Below are positions 48,656-58,438 of a stretch of DNA of 64,000 nucleotides, in pieces. The DNA lies in the NCBI GenBank assembly GCA_000381565.1, contig KB906724.1, positions 2,718,980-2,782,979 of the forward strand, read 5' to 3'. The translations under genes and the position numbers were made by a program. Under the pieces are notes generated by a model. That model ran no database searches. It saw nothing but the letters and a program-made list of their open reading frames with translations, and was not told the origin of the DNA. Numbering within the stretch: position 1 is the stretch's first letter; every line of letters starts with the position of its first letter. The DNA is from Oxalobacteraceae bacterium AB_14. Its GTDB lineage: Bacteria > Pseudomonadota > Gammaproteobacteria > Burkholderiales > Burkholderiaceae_D.

Positions 48656-49849
48656 ATGAACCTCAGCAGCAAACAGGCCACGGCGCCTTCGGACGGCGAC
48701 AGCGCGCGGTTGGCGCATCCGCTGGACCTGATCCCATTCTTCCGGCGCCGGCCGGCATCGACGCGACGCAATCTGTTGTACACCCTGATCTGGAACTGCT
48801 GCCTGGGTACGGTCTTGACGGTGGTCGATGTGCTGGTGTCGGGTAGTGATCGGCTGGTGACGGGGCACTGGCTGCCGATGCTGTTTGTGTCCAACCTGAT
48901 CGGATTCCTGATCCACTTCGGGCACCTGCTGGCCAACGCCGTCAGCGGCGGCTGGCCGCGCCGCGCCAGGGGCCTGCCACGGCTGGTGTTCAGCATCGCG
49001 CTGGTGGGCGCCAGCGTGATGCTGGGTTTGGGGATGGGGACCGCGCTGCTGAACGGTAAAGGCTACACGCAGGTGATGGACAACCGCAATGCGCTGAACC
49101 AGTCGCTGGTGCTGGCCGCGGTCATCGCCCTGGTGATGTACCTGGTCAGCAGCAGCGCCGAGCGGCGGGTGGCGCAGGCGCTGGAAAAGGCGAAACAACA
49201 GGAGCTGATCGCCTCCACCGGACGCCTGCTGGCCGAGGCGCGGCTGCGCGCCCTGCAGGCGCAGATCGAACCGCACTTCCTGTACAACACGCTGGCCAAC
49301 GTGGTGAGCCTGATCGGTCCGCAGCCGGCCAAGGCCCAGCACATGCTGGAGCGGTTCATCGACTATCTGCGCGCCAGCCTGGCGGCCAGCCGCAGCGAGG
49401 AGGCCACGCTGGGCTCGGAGGCCAGGCTGATGGCCGCCTACCTGGATGTGCTGGCGGTGCGAATGGGCGAGCGGCTGCGCTATCGCATCGAAGTGCCAGA
49501 CGCCTTGCGCCAGTTTGCCATTGCGCCGATGCTGCTGCAACCGGTGGTGGAAAACGCTATCTCGCACGGGCTGGAACCGAAGGTGGAGGGCGGCGAGATC
49601 GTGGTCAGCGCGCGCGCGGAGGGCGATCACGTTTACCTGCAGATCAGCGACACCGGCGTGGGCCTGGGCGGCACCATGTCGGCCAAGCCGGGCGGCGGGG
49701 TGGGGTTGAGCAATCTGCGCGAACGCCTGCGTAGTTTGTACGGCGGCGCTGCTAGGGTAGAATTATTGGAAAATCAACCTTGCGGCATGACGGTGCGCCT
49801 CATGCTGCCTTTAAATGCGAGTCCGACATCGATACACTCCGTGCCCTGA
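48656..49849 (+). CDS. LytS-type (HisKA-less) sensor histidine kinase
   Basis: A 397-residue membrane kinase of the His_kinase (PF06580) type. Four transmembrane helices (about 40-165) precede a coiled-coil linker and the H-box QIEPHFLYNTLANV (His near 206). An ATPase domain with PVVENAISHGLEP (N-box) and GGGVGLSNLRERL (G-box) follows. It phosphorylates the LytTR regulator encoded next. ATG at 48656 is preceded by GGAAACC. The 3' end overlaps the annotated start of the regulator by 70 bases. Confidence 0.9.
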   Translation: MNLSSKQATAPSDGDSARLAHPLDLIPFFRRRPASTRRNLLYTLIWNCCLGTVLTVVDVLVSGSDRLVTGHWLPMLFVSNLIGFLIHFGHLLANAVSGGWPRRARGLPRLVFSIALVGASVMLGLGMGTALLNGKGYTQVMDNRNALNQSLVLAAVIALVMYLVSSSAERRVAQALEKAKQQELIASTGRLLAEARLRALQAQIEPHFLYNTLANVVSLIGPQPAKAQHMLERFIDYLRASLAASRSEEATLGSEARLMAAYLDVLAVRMGERLRYRIEVPDALRQFAIAPMLLQPVVENAISHGLEPKVEGGEIVVSARAEGDHVYLQISDTGVGLGGTMSAKPGGGVGLSNLRERLRSLYGGAARVELLENQPCGMTVRLMLPLNASPTSIHSVP

Positions 49850-50625
49850 TCGCCGATGACGAAGAACATCTGCGTGATTATCTGGAAGGCCAACTGAAGA
49901 CAGCGTGGCCGGAATTGAAAGTGGTCGCCAAGGCGGCCAACGGCCTCGAAGCCCTGCGCATGATCGACGAGCAGGCGCCGGACGTGGTGTTCCTCGACAT
50001 CCGCATGCCCGGCATGACGGGGCTGGACGTGGCGGCGCGCCTGGTGGCCGGCGCCAAGCCGCCGCACATCGTGTTCGTGACGGCCTTCGACCAGTATGCG
50101 GTGGAGGCGTTCGAACATTCGGCGGTCGATTATCTGCTCAAGCCCGCGAGCCAGGAACGGCTGGATAAAACGGTGAGCAAGCTGAAAGCCGCGTTGCGTT
50201 CAAGCGCCCCGGCAGCGGCGGCCGGCGTGACGGCGGCGACGCTGCAAGCGCTGTTGCAGCAGCTGGGCGGCGCGGTCCCCGTCGCCGCGGCGCCGGCGCC
50301 CACCTTGCAGTGGATACGCGCCTCGCAGGGCGAACACACGCGGCTGATCGCCATCGACGAGGTGATCTACTTCCAGAGCAACGACAAGTACACCAGCGTA
50401 TTCCTGGCCGACGGCGAGAGCCTGATCCGCACGCCGATCAGCAAGCTGCGCGAGCAGCTGGACGAGCAGCAGTTCTGGCAGATACACCGCAGCGTGATCG
50501 TCGCCGCGCGGCATGTGGCCGGCACCCGCCAGGATTTTCGCGGACGACTGATGGTGGAGCTCAAGGGGCGCGAGGAGCAGCTGGTGGTCAGCCGTAACTA
50601 CGTCGACCTGTTCCGGCAGATGTAG
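49780..50625 (+). CDS. LytTR-type response regulator
   Basis: A regulator with a receiver domain (about 18-135 of the 281-residue frame; phospho-Asp in VVFLDIRMPGMTG, Lys in YLLKPAS), a Pro/Ala-rich linker and a LytTR DNA-binding domain (about 170-278, with VIYFQSNDKYTSVF and FWQIHRSVIV). LytTR domains bind direct repeats. The conserved part begins at about DTLRALIADDEEHL, yet the only standard in-frame start is the ATG at 49780, which adds about 17 odd residues and overlaps lytS by 70 bases; a non-standard start nearer the lytS stop is possible. Confidence 0.88.
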   Translation: MRHDGAPHAAFKCESDIDTLRALIADDEEHLRDYLEGQLKTAWPELKVVAKAANGLEALRMIDEQAPDVVFLDIRMPGMTGLDVAARLVAGAKPPHIVFVTAFDQYAVEAFEHSAVDYLLKPASQERLDKTVSKLKAALRSSAPAAAAGVTAATLQALLQQLGGAVPVAAAPAPTLQWIRASQGEHTRLIAIDEVIYFQSNDKYTSVFLADGESLIRTPISKLREQLDEQQFWQIHRSVIVAARHVAGTRQDFRGRLMVELKGREEQLVVSRNYVDLFRQM

Positions 50626-50645
50626 GCGGCGCGCCCCGCCAGGCT

Positions 50646-51866
50646 TTATTTGCCCGGGTTGCCCAATACCGGCTTGACCTTGGCCGCCGCTTCCTTGGCG
50701 CGCAGGCGTGCGGTTTCCACGTCGTCGGCCACGGCCAGCGCCACGCCCATGCGGCGGCGCGCGAACGATTCCGGCTTGCCGAACAGGCGGATGTCGGTGC
50801 CTGGCACGCGCAGCGCTTCGGCCACTCCTTCGAAGGCGATGCCCGCCGCCTCATGCTGGCCGTAGATGACGGCCGACGCGCCCGGCGTCTTCAGCGCCAC
50901 GCTGACCGGCAGGCCGAGGATGGCCTTGGCGTGCAGTTCGAATTCGCTTTGCACCTGGGTCGCCATGGTCACCATGCCGGTGTCGTGCGGGCGCGGGCTC
51001 ACTTCCGAGAACCAGACCGTGTCTTCCTTGACGAACAGCTCGACGCCGAACAGGCCCAGACCACCCAGGTCGCCGGTGACTTTCCCGGCGATGTCGCGGG
51101 CGCGCTCCAGCGCCAGTGGATTCATGCGGCATGGCTGCCAGGATTCGACATAGTCGCCCTGCACCTGCACGTGGCCGATCGGATCGCAGAACTGCGTCAC
51201 GACGGTGCCGTCGGCGCCGATGGAACGCACCGTCAGCAGCGTGATCTCGTAGTCGAAGTCGATGAAGCCCTCGACGATGACCCGGCCCGAATCCACGCGG
51301 CTGCCGGCGGCGGCGTAGTCCCAGGCGGCTTTGACTTCGGCGGCGCTGTCGATCTTGGACTGGCCTTTGCCCGACGAGGACATGACCGGCTTGATGACGC
51401 ACGGGAAGCCGATGGCGGCGGTGGCCGCCTCCAGCTCCGCCAGGCTGCTGGCGAAGCGGTAGGGCGACGTCGCCAGGCCCAGGGTTTCGGCGGCCAGGCA
51501 ACGGATGCCTTCGCGGTTCATGGTCAGCTGGGCCGCGCGCGCGGTCGGGATGCAGGTGATCTTGCCGGCTTTTTCCAGCGCCGCCAGGGTGTCGGTGGCG
51601 ATGGCTTCGATTTCAGGCACGATCAGGTCCGGCTTTTCCTGTTCGATCAGCGCGGCCAGGGCCGCGCCGTCGGCCATGTTGATGACATGGGCGCGGTGGG
51701 CGACCTGGTGGCCGGGCGCATTCGGATAACGGTCGACGGCGATCACTTCCACGCCCAGGCGCTGCAGGGCGATGATGACTTCCTTGCCGAGTTCACCGGA
51801 GCCGAGCAGCATGACTTTGGTGGCGTTAGGAGACAGGGGAGTGCCGAAAATGCGGGGAGTGTTCAT
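50646..51866 (-). CDS. purT: Formate-dependent phosphoribosylglycinamide formyltransferase
   Basis: A 406-residue ATP-grasp enzyme that makes formylglycinamide ribonucleotide from GAR, formate and ATP in purine synthesis. The N-terminal Rossmann-like [12 protein letters not shown], the central [11 protein letters not shown] (phosphate loop of the ATP-grasp domain), [10 protein letters not shown] and [14 protein letters not shown] are all present, and the length matches PurT (about 392-405). It stands alone; it is convergent with the LytTR gene and 54 bases upstream of the DUF481 gene end-to-start on the opposite side. Confidence 0.95.
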   Translation of the reverse strand: MNTPRIFGTPLSPNATKVMLLGSGELGKEVIIALQRLGVEVIAVDRYPNAPGHQVAHRAHVINMADGAALAALIEQEKPDLIVPEIEAIATDTLAALEKAGKITCIPTARAAQLTMNREGIRCLAAETLGLATSPYRFASSLAELEAATAAIGFPCVIKPVMSSSGKGQSKIDSAAEVKAAWDYAAAGSRVDSGRVIVEGFIDFDYEITLLTVRSIGADGTVVTQFCDPIGHVQVQGDYVESWQPCRMNPLALERARDIAGKVTGDLGGLGLFGVELFVKEDTVWFSEVSPRPHDTGMVTMATQVQSEFELHAKAILGLPVSVALKTPGASAVIYGQHEAAGIAFEGVAEALRVPGTDIRLFGKPESFARRRMGVALAVADDVETARLRAKEAAAKVKPVLGNPGK

Positions 51867-51920
51867 GTAAACGTCCGGGAATAAGGGGGGAACGGTAAAG
51901 GGCGCGCAGGCGCGGCGCAG

Positions 51921-52661
51921 TTAGAACGAGTAGACCAGCGTCACCGACGTTTGGGTATCGGTGTTCTTCTTATCGTCCGGCACATTGGTGTCGTTGCGGA
52001 CACTGAACGCGGCCTTCATCTGCATGGTGCTGTTGATTTTGGTGCGCAGCGCCGTCTCGGCCAGCGAATGGATGTTCGAGGTGCCGCGTTCCACGCTCAG
52101 GTTCTGGGTGAACAGGGCGCTGTCGCTCAATTTCCATTTCAGGTTGGCCGCGCCGCGCACGGTCATGCCGCTTTCCATCTCGCCGGTTGAGCGGGTGCCA
52201 TTGAAATAGCCAGGACCGATTTCCACGTCCAGGCTGTGGTCGGGCGTTTTATAGGTCTCGGTGCCGTAGCCGACGCCCACGGTGGAGTAGCGCGTGTAGG
52301 CGCCGAATTTGTCGTTGACGTGGGTGGCCAGCGCGAACAGCTTGTCGTGATCCTGAAGCAGCTTGTATGCGGCCTTGGCGGAGAACGAATAGCGCTGGGC
52401 GGAACGTTCGCGCACTTTTTCGCCGTCGGCTTGCGTGACCTGTTCGTCCTTGAAATAGCCGGCCAGGACGTACTCGTTGCTCCAGTCAGGCAGCTCCTGC
52501 CTGGCATCCAGCTTGCCGGTCACCGAGGTGCCGACCGTGTTGCCGGAGGTGGAGATGGCGCCAAGTTCAGCGGAGTTGTTCCAGCCGTGTACAGAGGCGG
52601 TATCCGCAGCGGCAAGGCCGTGGACCAGGGTAAGGGTGGGGATAAGGAAGATCGCTTTCAT
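51921..52661 (-). CDS. DUF481 (YdiY-like) outer-membrane protein
   Basis: A 246-residue exported beta-barrel protein. The signal peptide ends near AAA (residue 20), and the rest is alternating beta-strand with GWNNSAELGAISTSGNT at the start, typical of the DUF481/putative salt-induced outer-membrane family, and a C-terminal Phe (LVYSF). The start at 52661 gives a proper signal peptide; a longer frame upstream is not used. Function unknown. Confidence 0.82.
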   Translation of the reverse strand: MKAIFLIPTLTLVHGLAAADTASVHGWNNSAELGAISTSGNTVGTSVTGKLDARQELPDWSNEYVLAGYFKDEQVTQADGEKVRERSAQRYSFSAKAAYKLLQDHDKLFALATHVNDKFGAYTRYSTVGVGYGTETYKTPDHSLDVEIGPGYFNGTRSTGEMESGMTVRGAANLKWKLSDSALFTQNLSVERGTSNIHSLAETALRTKINSTMQMKAAFSVRNDTNVPDDKKNTDTQTSVTLVYSF

Positions 52662-52787
52662 CGCGATATTGTACCTTAGCCCAAAAAACAACGCATTCAA
52701 AGGGGCGCCAGGGCTACGTGCGAGGCCGTACAGAAAAATAGCCAAGCTTGCGAGAAGATCAATATACTTTCTAAAGGGATATCGATC

Positions 52788-53180
52788 ATGAACACCGCGC
52801 TCAGAGTGTCGCAGTTGCTGTTATGTGTAGGCCTGGTTGCCGGTACCGTTTGCGCCAGCGCCGCAGTGAATCGCTGCGTATCGGCCGAAGGCAAGGTGCT
52901 GTTGACCGATGCCGATTGTCCGTGGGATAGCCGGCCGGAGGCCAGCGATGACGGCGCGGTCGGCGTTGCGATCAATAGCGGCGGCGCCGCGCCGGTCGCC
53001 GTCAGTGCGCCTGCCGTCTTGACGGTCGCGCCGCTGCCGCGTAGTCCCTGGGCCGATCTGCCCCATCCCCTTGCACGCAAGAGCATAGGACTAGACGCCG
53101 GAACGCTGCAGGCGGCATATCAAGCCATGCAGATGGACGACGAGATGCGCCGTCAGCGGCATCTGGTCGCGCTGCGCTAA
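52788..53180 (+). CDS. Exported DUF4124-like protein
   Basis: A 130-residue protein with a signal peptide (cleavage after ASA, near residue 25) followed by the short DUF4124-like motif VNRCVSAEGKVLLTDADCP with two cysteines that may form a disulfide. The rest is Ala/Pro-rich, ending in a charged helix. Common in betaproteobacteria, function unknown. AAGGGA lies before the ATG. The PEP-CTERM gene starts 12 bases after it, so the two are probably co-transcribed. Confidence 0.72.
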   Translation: MNTALRVSQLLLCVGLVAGTVCASAAVNRCVSAEGKVLLTDADCPWDSRPEASDDGAVGVAINSGGAAPVAVSAPAVLTVAPLPRSPWADLPHPLARKSIGLDAGTLQAAYQAMQMDDEMRRQRHLVALR

Positions 53181-53191
53181 CGAGGAGCAGT

Positions 53192-53830
53192 ATGAGAGCT
53201 TTTATCGCTGTAACGATGACCGCAATAATGTTCGCCTGCGCGGCCCACGCCGATGACAATGTGGCCTATCTCGCCGATGTCACCACGTACGGCGCCGGCA
53301 TCGGCGACTCCGCCGGCGCAATGTGGGGCGGTGGCATGGCGCGCCTCGACAGCGTGACGGACGGCGCATTCAATCCGACCGGGCAACAGTGGAATTTCGA
53401 TTCGGTGTACTGGTCCGGCACCGAGAGTGGCGTGATCGTCACGCTGGCGCACGCGGCGATGGTCGACCGCCTGGTGCTGGAAGCGGACAACAACGACGAC
53501 TACCGCATCGAGTTCCTCGACCGCGAGCATGTCTGGCAATCGTTGACGACCGTCGACATAGACCAGAATCCGCCTGGCCAAAACATGTATGACGGGCCGT
53601 TGGCGGCGCCGGTGGTGGCGTGGGGGTTCCGTATTTCCGCACGCGGCGACAATCACTATTCGATCGCCGAGTTCCAGGCGTTCGGCGCCTGGGCAGTCGA
53701 CGACGGGCCGGTCGTGCTGCCGGTCACGCCGGTCGTGCCGTTGCCGGTGCCGGAGCCGGCCAGCTACCTGATGCTCACCGCAGGCCTGGCGCTGCTGGCG
53801 CTGGCCGGCCGCAGGAAGTTCAACTGGTAA
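53192..53830 (+). CDS. PEP-CTERM sorting-domain exported protein
   Basis: A 212-residue protein with an N-terminal signal peptide (cleavage after AHA, near residue 20), a beta-rich extracellular region that resembles a discoidin-like domain, and a C-terminal PEP-CTERM signal: VPEPASY, a hydrophobic helix, then the basic tail GRRK. Such proteins are processed by exosortase and often go to extracellular polysaccharide. No exosortase or epsH-type gene is in the window. The end overlaps the convergent LysR gene by 11 bases. Confidence 0.87.
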   Translation: MRAFIAVTMTAIMFACAAHADDNVAYLADVTTYGAGIGDSAGAMWGGGMARLDSVTDGAFNPTGQQWNFDSVYWSGTESGVIVTLAHAAMVDRLVLEADNNDDYRIEFLDREHVWQSLTTVDIDQNPPGQNMYDGPLAAPVVAWGFRISARGDNHYSIAEFQAFGAWAVDDGPVVLPVTPVVPLPVPEPASYLMLTAGLALLALAGRRKFNW

Positions 53831-54728
53831 GCCAGTAATCCGGCCGCGCGTAGATTTCCTTCAGCATGTCGATGAAGAAGCGCACCTTGGCCGGCAAGTG
53901 GCGCTGCTGCGGATAGACGGCCACGATGTCGTACTGCGGCAGCGCGTAATCGTCCAGCACCGTAATCAACTCGCCCGACGCCAGTTGCGACTGGATCTCC
54001 CACGACGAGCGCCACGCCAGCCCCAGTCCCTCGGTGGCCCAGCGGTGCAGCAGTTCACCGTCGTTGCAGTTCAAATTCCCATCCGCGCGCACCGTCACCT
54101 GCTTGCCGTTATCCTGGAAGTACCAGCCGCGCTGCTGGCCGCCCTGCAGATTGAAGGCCAGGCAGTTGTGCTGCGACAGGTCGTCCAAGGTGCGCGGAAT
54201 GCCGTGGCGCTCGAAGTACTCCGGTGTGCCGCATACCACGCGCCGGTTGCTGGCCAGCCTGACGGCGACGAAGCTGGGATCGATCACGCCGCCAATGCGG
54301 ATGCCGACGTCATAGCCATCCCGCACCAGGTCCACCACGCGGTCGGTCAGGTTGAACGATATCTGCACGTCCGGGTGCGCCCGTACAAAGCCCGCCGCAT
54401 GGGGCGCCACGTGCTTGCGGCCGAAGGCGGCCGGCGCCGAGACGATCAGGTGGCCGGTGGCGCGGTGGCGCCCCTCGGACACCATGCGGTCCGCATGCCC
54501 CAGATCCGCGAGCAATTTGCGGCAATGGTCCAGGTATAGCGTGCCTTGTTCGGTCAGGGTCAGGTGGCGGGTGGTGCGGTGCATCAGCTTCACGCCCAGG
54601 CGCTTTTCCAGCGCGTCGATACGCCTGCCCAGCATGACGGGGGTGATGTGCTGGCCCATCGCCGCGCGTACCAGGCTGCCCTTTTCGGCCACGTCGACGA
54701 AGGCCTCGATTTGCGTCAGTTTATCCAT
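53820..54728 (-). CDS. LysR family transcriptional regulator
   Basis: A 302-residue LysR regulator: N-terminal winged helix-turn-helix (about 1-60, with [20 protein letters not shown] and LEKRLGVKL) and a C-terminal effector-binding domain (about 90-295). ATG at 54728 gives the standard start [15 protein letters not shown]. It is divergent from gcl with 131 bases between them, so it is a good candidate regulator of the glyoxylate operon. An inverted repeat (54747-54773) in that gap may be its binding site. Confidence 0.88.
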   Translation of the reverse strand: MDKLTQIEAFVDVAEKGSLVRAAMGQHITPVMLGRRIDALEKRLGVKLMHRTTRHLTLTEQGTLYLDHCRKLLADLGHADRMVSEGRHRATGHLIVSAPAAFGRKHVAPHAAGFVRAHPDVQISFNLTDRVVDLVRDGYDVGIRIGGVIDPSFVAVRLASNRRVVCGTPEYFERHGIPRTLDDLSQHNCLAFNLQGGQQRGWYFQDNGKQVTVRADGNLNCNDGELLHRWATEGLGLAWRSSWEIQSQLASGELITVLDDYALPQYDIVAVYPQQRHLPAKVRFFIDMLKEIYARPDYWLTS

Positions 54729-54746
54729 ATGCAGATTATTCCACAC

Positions 54747-54773
54747 TTATTCCATATTTTGAGTATCGAATAA
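54747..54773. promoter_or_regulatory. Candidate LysR-binding inverted repeat
   Basis: TTATTC (54747-54752) and GAATAA (54768-54773) are perfect arms separated by 15 bases in the divergent lysR/gcl region. LysR boxes usually have a T-N11-A core in AT-rich dyads; this one is AT-rich and centred about 32 bases before the lysR start. Unverified. Confidence 0.35.
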
Positions 54774-54859
54774 AGCGAGAGTTTGTCTTCTTATCACGGG
54801 CCGCCTTTCCCGCTACGATGATCCCATCAAGTTCAGTACTTAACCATCAGGGGACAATC

Positions 54860-56635
54860 ATGGCACGGATGACAGCAGCGCAGGCAGCAGCAATCGTTTT
54901 GGAAAAAGAGGGCGTGAATCAGGTGTTCGGAGTTCCGGGCGCCGCGATCAACCCATTCTACGCGGCGTTGAAGAAGCAGGGCAGCGCCAGGCACATACTG
55001 GCGCGTCACGTCGAAGGCGCCTCGCACATGGCCGAGGGCTACACCCGCGCCAAGGCCGGCAACATCGGCGTCTGCATCGGCACCTCCGGCCCGGCCGGCA
55101 CCGACATGATCACCGGCCTGTACTCGGCCCAGGCGGATTCCATACCTATTCTCTGCATCACCGGCCAGGCCCCGCGTGCCCGCCTGTACAAAGAGGACTT
55201 CCAGGCGGTCGATATCGAATCGATCGCCAAGCCGGTCACCAAGTGGGCCGTGACCGTGCGTGAGCCGGCGCTGGTGCCGATGGTGTTCCAGCAGGCTTTC
55301 CACATCATGCGCTCCGGCCGTCCAGGCCCGGTGCTGGTCGACCTGCCGTTCGACGTGCAGATGGCCGAAATCGAATTCGACCCGGACACCTACCAGCCGC
55401 TCGAAGCCTACAAGCCTAAAGCCACCCGCGCCCAGATCGAAAAAGCGCTGACCATGCTGAACGACGCCGAGAACCCTATCCTGACCCCCGGCGGCGGCGT
55501 GATCAACGCCAACGCCTCCGAGCTGCTGGTGCAATTCGCGGAGCTGACCGGCATTCCTGTGATCCCGACGCTGATGGCCTGGGGCTGCATCCCTGACGAC
55601 CATCCGCTGATGGTCGGCATGGCCGGCTTGCAGACCAGCCACCGCTACGGCAACGCCACCGTGCTGGCATCGGACTTCGTGTTCGGCATCGGTAACCGCT
55701 GGGCCAACCGCCACACCGGCACCATCGAGGTGTACACCAAGGACCGCAAATTCGTCCACATCGACATCGAGCCAACCCAGATCGGCCGCGTCTTCGGCCC
55801 CGACTTCGGCATCGTTTCCGACGCCGGCGCGGCGCTGAAGCTGATGATCGAAGTGGCGACCGAATGGAAAGTCGCAGGCAAGCTGAAAAACCGCTCGGCC
55901 TGGGTGTCGCAGTGCCAGGAGCGCAAGCGCACCATGCAGCGCAAGACCCACTTCGAACAGGTGCCGGTCAAGCCGCAGCGCGTGTACGAAGAAATGAACA
56001 AGGCTTTCGATCGCAACACCTGCTACGTCAGTACCATCGGCCTGTCGCAGATCGCCGCCGCGCAGTTCCTGCACGTGTACAACGCACGCCACTGGATCAA
56101 TTGCGGCCAGGCCGGCCCGCTGGGCTGGACCATCTCGGCCGCGCTGGGTGTGGTCGCCGCCGATCCGCAGCGCAAAGTGGTGGCGATTTCGGGTGACTAC
56201 GACTTCCAGTTCATGATCGAAGAACTGGCCGTGGGCGCGCAATTCAAGCTGCCTTACCTGCACGTGGTGGTCAACAACTCCTACCTGGGCCTGATCCGTC
56301 AATCCCAGCGCGGCTTCGACATGGACTACTGCGTCCAGCTGGCGTTCGAGAACATCAACGCTCCTGAGCTGAACGGCTATGGCGTCGATCACGTCGCCGT
56401 GGTGGAAGGCCTGGGTTGCAAGGCGATCCGCGTGCTGAACGCAGACGATCTGCCGGCCGCTTTCGAGCAAGCCCACAAGTGGATGGAAGAATTCAAGGTG
56501 CCGGTGGTGGTGGAAGTGATCCTGGAGCGCGTGACCAATATCGCCATGGGCACGGACATCGACAAGGTCAACGAGTTCGAAGAGCTGGCGCTGCGCGGCA
56601 GCGACGCACCAACCGCAATTTCCCTGCTGGACTGA
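54860..56635 (+). CDS. gcl: Glyoxylate carboligase (tartronate-semialdehyde synthase)
   Basis: A 591-residue thiamine-diphosphate enzyme that condenses two glyoxylate molecules to tartronate semialdehyde and CO2. The N-terminal pyrimidine-binding domain has [10 protein letters not shown] and [13 protein letters not shown], where the catalytic Glu of other family members is replaced by Val, the hallmark of Gcl. The C-terminal domain keeps GDYDFQFM and NNSYLGLIR for ThDP/Mg binding. Length matches E. coli Gcl (593). AGGGGA lies before ATG 54860. First gene of the glyoxylate-to-pyruvate unit; hyi follows after 11 bases. Confidence 0.96.
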   Translation: MARMTAAQAAAIVLEKEGVNQVFGVPGAAINPFYAALKKQGSARHILARHVEGASHMAEGYTRAKAGNIGVCIGTSGPAGTDMITGLYSAQADSIPILCITGQAPRARLYKEDFQAVDIESIAKPVTKWAVTVREPALVPMVFQQAFHIMRSGRPGPVLVDLPFDVQMAEIEFDPDTYQPLEAYKPKATRAQIEKALTMLNDAENPILTPGGGVINANASELLVQFAELTGIPVIPTLMAWGCIPDDHPLMVGMAGLQTSHRYGNATVLASDFVFGIGNRWANRHTGTIEVYTKDRKFVHIDIEPTQIGRVFGPDFGIVSDAGAALKLMIEVATEWKVAGKLKNRSAWVSQCQERKRTMQRKTHFEQVPVKPQRVYEEMNKAFDRNTCYVSTIGLSQIAAAQFLHVYNARHWINCGQAGPLGWTISAALGVVAADPQRKVVAISGDYDFQFMIEELAVGAQFKLPYLHVVVNNSYLGLIRQSQRGFDMDYCVQLAFENINAPELNGYGVDHVAVVEGLGCKAIRVLNADDLPAAFEQAHKWMEEFKVPVVVEVILERVTNIAMGTDIDKVNEFEELALRGSDAPTAISLLD

Positions 56636-56646
56636 AAGGAAACGCC

Positions 56647-57426
56647 ATGACCAAACTTGCAGCCAACCTGACCATGCTGTTCACCGAAGTTCCGTTCATC
56701 GAGCGCTTCGAGGCGGCAGCCCGCGCCGGCTTCCAGGCGGTGGAGTTCCTGTTCCCGTATGCCTACAGCGCCCGCGACCTGTCCGAACGCCTGAAGGCCA
56801 ACCAGCTGGAACTGGTGCTTCACAACCTGCCGGCCGGTCACTGGGAAGCCGGCGAGCGCGGCATCGCCTGCCATCCGGACCGCGTTGCCGAGTTCCGCGA
56901 CGGTGTATGGACCGCGATCGCCTACGCCAAGGAACTGGGCGTCAAGCAGGTGAATTGCCTGGTCGGCATTCTGCCGCAAGGCGTGACGCGGCAGGATGCG
57001 CAAGTCACGCTGGTGGACAACCTGCGCTTCGCCGCTGCGGCGTTGAAGGACGAGGGCATCCGCTTGCTGATTGAGCCGATCAACAGCTACGACATTCCCG
57101 GCTTCTTCCTGACCAACACCGCGCAGGCGGCGTCGCTGATCGCCGCCACCGGTTCGGACAACCTGTTCATCCAGTACGACATCTACCACATGCAGCGCAT
57201 GGAAGGCGAACTGACGAACACCATCAAGAAGCACCTGCCGCTGATCGGACACGTGCAGCTGGCGGATAACCCCGGCCGCAACGAACCAGGCACCGGCGAA
57301 ATCAACTACCGCTACCTGTTCGAGCAGTTGGACGCCTCCGGCTATGACGGCTGGATCGGTTGCGAATACAAGCCGCGCACCACGACGGAAGCGGGCCTGG
57401 GCTGGCGCGCCGCTCACGGGCTGTAA
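56647..57426 (+). CDS. hyi: Hydroxypyruvate isomerase
   Basis: A 259-residue TIM-barrel enzyme interconverting hydroxypyruvate and tartronate semialdehyde. MTKLAANLTMLFTEVPFIERF is the typical start, and metal-binding and catalytic positions are visible in LLIEPINSYDIPGFF and IGHVQLADNPGRNEPGTGEI. Length equals E. coli Hyi (258). It follows gcl by 11 bases. A REP doublet separates it from glxR. Confidence 0.94.
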   Translation: MTKLAANLTMLFTEVPFIERFEAAARAGFQAVEFLFPYAYSARDLSERLKANQLELVLHNLPAGHWEAGERGIACHPDRVAEFRDGVWTAIAYAKELGVKQVNCLVGILPQGVTRQDAQVTLVDNLRFAAAALKDEGIRLLIEPINSYDIPGFFLTNTAQAASLIAATGSDNLFIQYDIYHMQRMEGELTNTIKKHLPLIGHVQLADNPGRNEPGTGEINYRYLFEQLDASGYDGWIGCEYKPRTTTEAGLGWRAAHGL

Positions 57427-57442
57427 AGGCGACCACCGCCAC

Positions 57443-57520
57443 GTCATTCCCGCGCAGGCGGGAATCCATGCTGAGGTGGCGCGGATGCGAAGTATGGGTT
57501 TCCGCGTGCGCGGGAACGAC
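57443..57520. repeat. REP-like palindromic doublet, copy 4
   Basis: The first hairpin unit is intact (ATTCCCGCGCAGGCGGGAAT); the second is diverged (TTTCCGCGTGCGCGGGAACG). It lies 16 bases after the hyi stop inside the glyoxylate operon, the only copy between genes that look co-transcribed in a clear pathway. Confidence 0.82.
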
Positions 57521-57550
57521 AAGTCAACATAACATCTAAAGGAAAATATC

Positions 57551-58438
57551 ATGTCTCGAGTTGGATTTATTGGTCTGGGTATCATGGGCGCACCGATGGC
57601 GCAGCATCTGCTGAACGGCGGCCACAAACTGTACCTGCACGACATCAAGAACCCGCCGTTTCCGCTGATCGAAGCCGGTGCGACGGTCTGCACCTCGGCC
57701 GCCGAAGTGGCGGCGCGCGCCGACATCATCATCGTCATGGTGCCGGATACCCCGCACGTTGAAGCGGCGCTGTTCGGTGAAGAGGGCGTGGCCAAGGGCC
57801 TGCGCCCGAACACCATCGTGGTCGACATGAGCTCGATCTCGCCGATCGAAACCAAGAAGTTCGCCAAGAAGATCAACGCGCTCGGTTGCGAATACCTGGA
57901 TGCGCCGGTGTCCGGCGGCGAAGTCGGCGCCAAGGCCGGTTCGCTGACGATCATGGTCGGCGGCTCAGAAGCGGCGTTCGAGATCGTCAAGCCGCTGTTT
58001 GAACTGATGGGCAAGAACATCACCCTGGTCGGCGGCAATGGCGACGGCCAGACCACCAAGGTCGCCAACCAGATCATCGTGGCGCTGAACATCCAGGCTG
58101 TGGCCGAGGCGCTGCTGTTCGCATCCAAGGCCGGCGCCGATCCGGCCAAGGTGCGCTCGGCGCTGATGGGCGGCTTCGCCAACTCGCGCATCCTGGAAGT
58201 GCACGGCGAGCGCATGGTCAAGCGCACCTTCAATCCGGGCTTCCGCATCGAACTGCACCAGAAGGACCTGAACCTGGCCCTGCAAGGCGCCAAGGCGATG
58301 GGCGTGTCGCTGCCGAATACCGCGATGGCGCAGGAGCTGATGAATGCCTGCGCGGCCAATGGCCTGGGCGGCATGGACCACTCGGCGCTGTGCCGCGCGA
58401 TTGAAATCATGTCCAACCACCAGATCGCCGAGGCGTAA
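57551..58438 (+). CDS. glxR: 2-hydroxy-3-oxopropionate (tartronate semialdehyde) reductase
   Basis: A 295-residue beta-hydroxyacid dehydrogenase that reduces tartronate semialdehyde to glycerate. The NAD(P) motif GFIGLGIMGAPM is at the N-terminus, the substrate motif DAPVSGGEVGA follows near residue 117, and the catalytic Lys is in TTKVANQI. Length equals GlxR/GarR. An AAAGGAAA sequence precedes the ATG. Its stop TAA overlaps the next ATG by one base (TAATG), linking it to glycerate kinase. Confidence 0.94.
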   Translation: MSRVGFIGLGIMGAPMAQHLLNGGHKLYLHDIKNPPFPLIEAGATVCTSAAEVAARADIIIVMVPDTPHVEAALFGEEGVAKGLRPNTIVVDMSSISPIETKKFAKKINALGCEYLDAPVSGGEVGAKAGSLTIMVGGSEAAFEIVKPLFELMGKNITLVGGNGDGQTTKVANQIIVALNIQAVAEALLFASKAGADPAKVRSALMGGFANSRILEVHGERMVKRTFNPGFRIELHQKDLNLALQGAKAMGVSLPNTAMAQELMNACAANGLGGMDHSALCRAIEIMSNHQIAEA

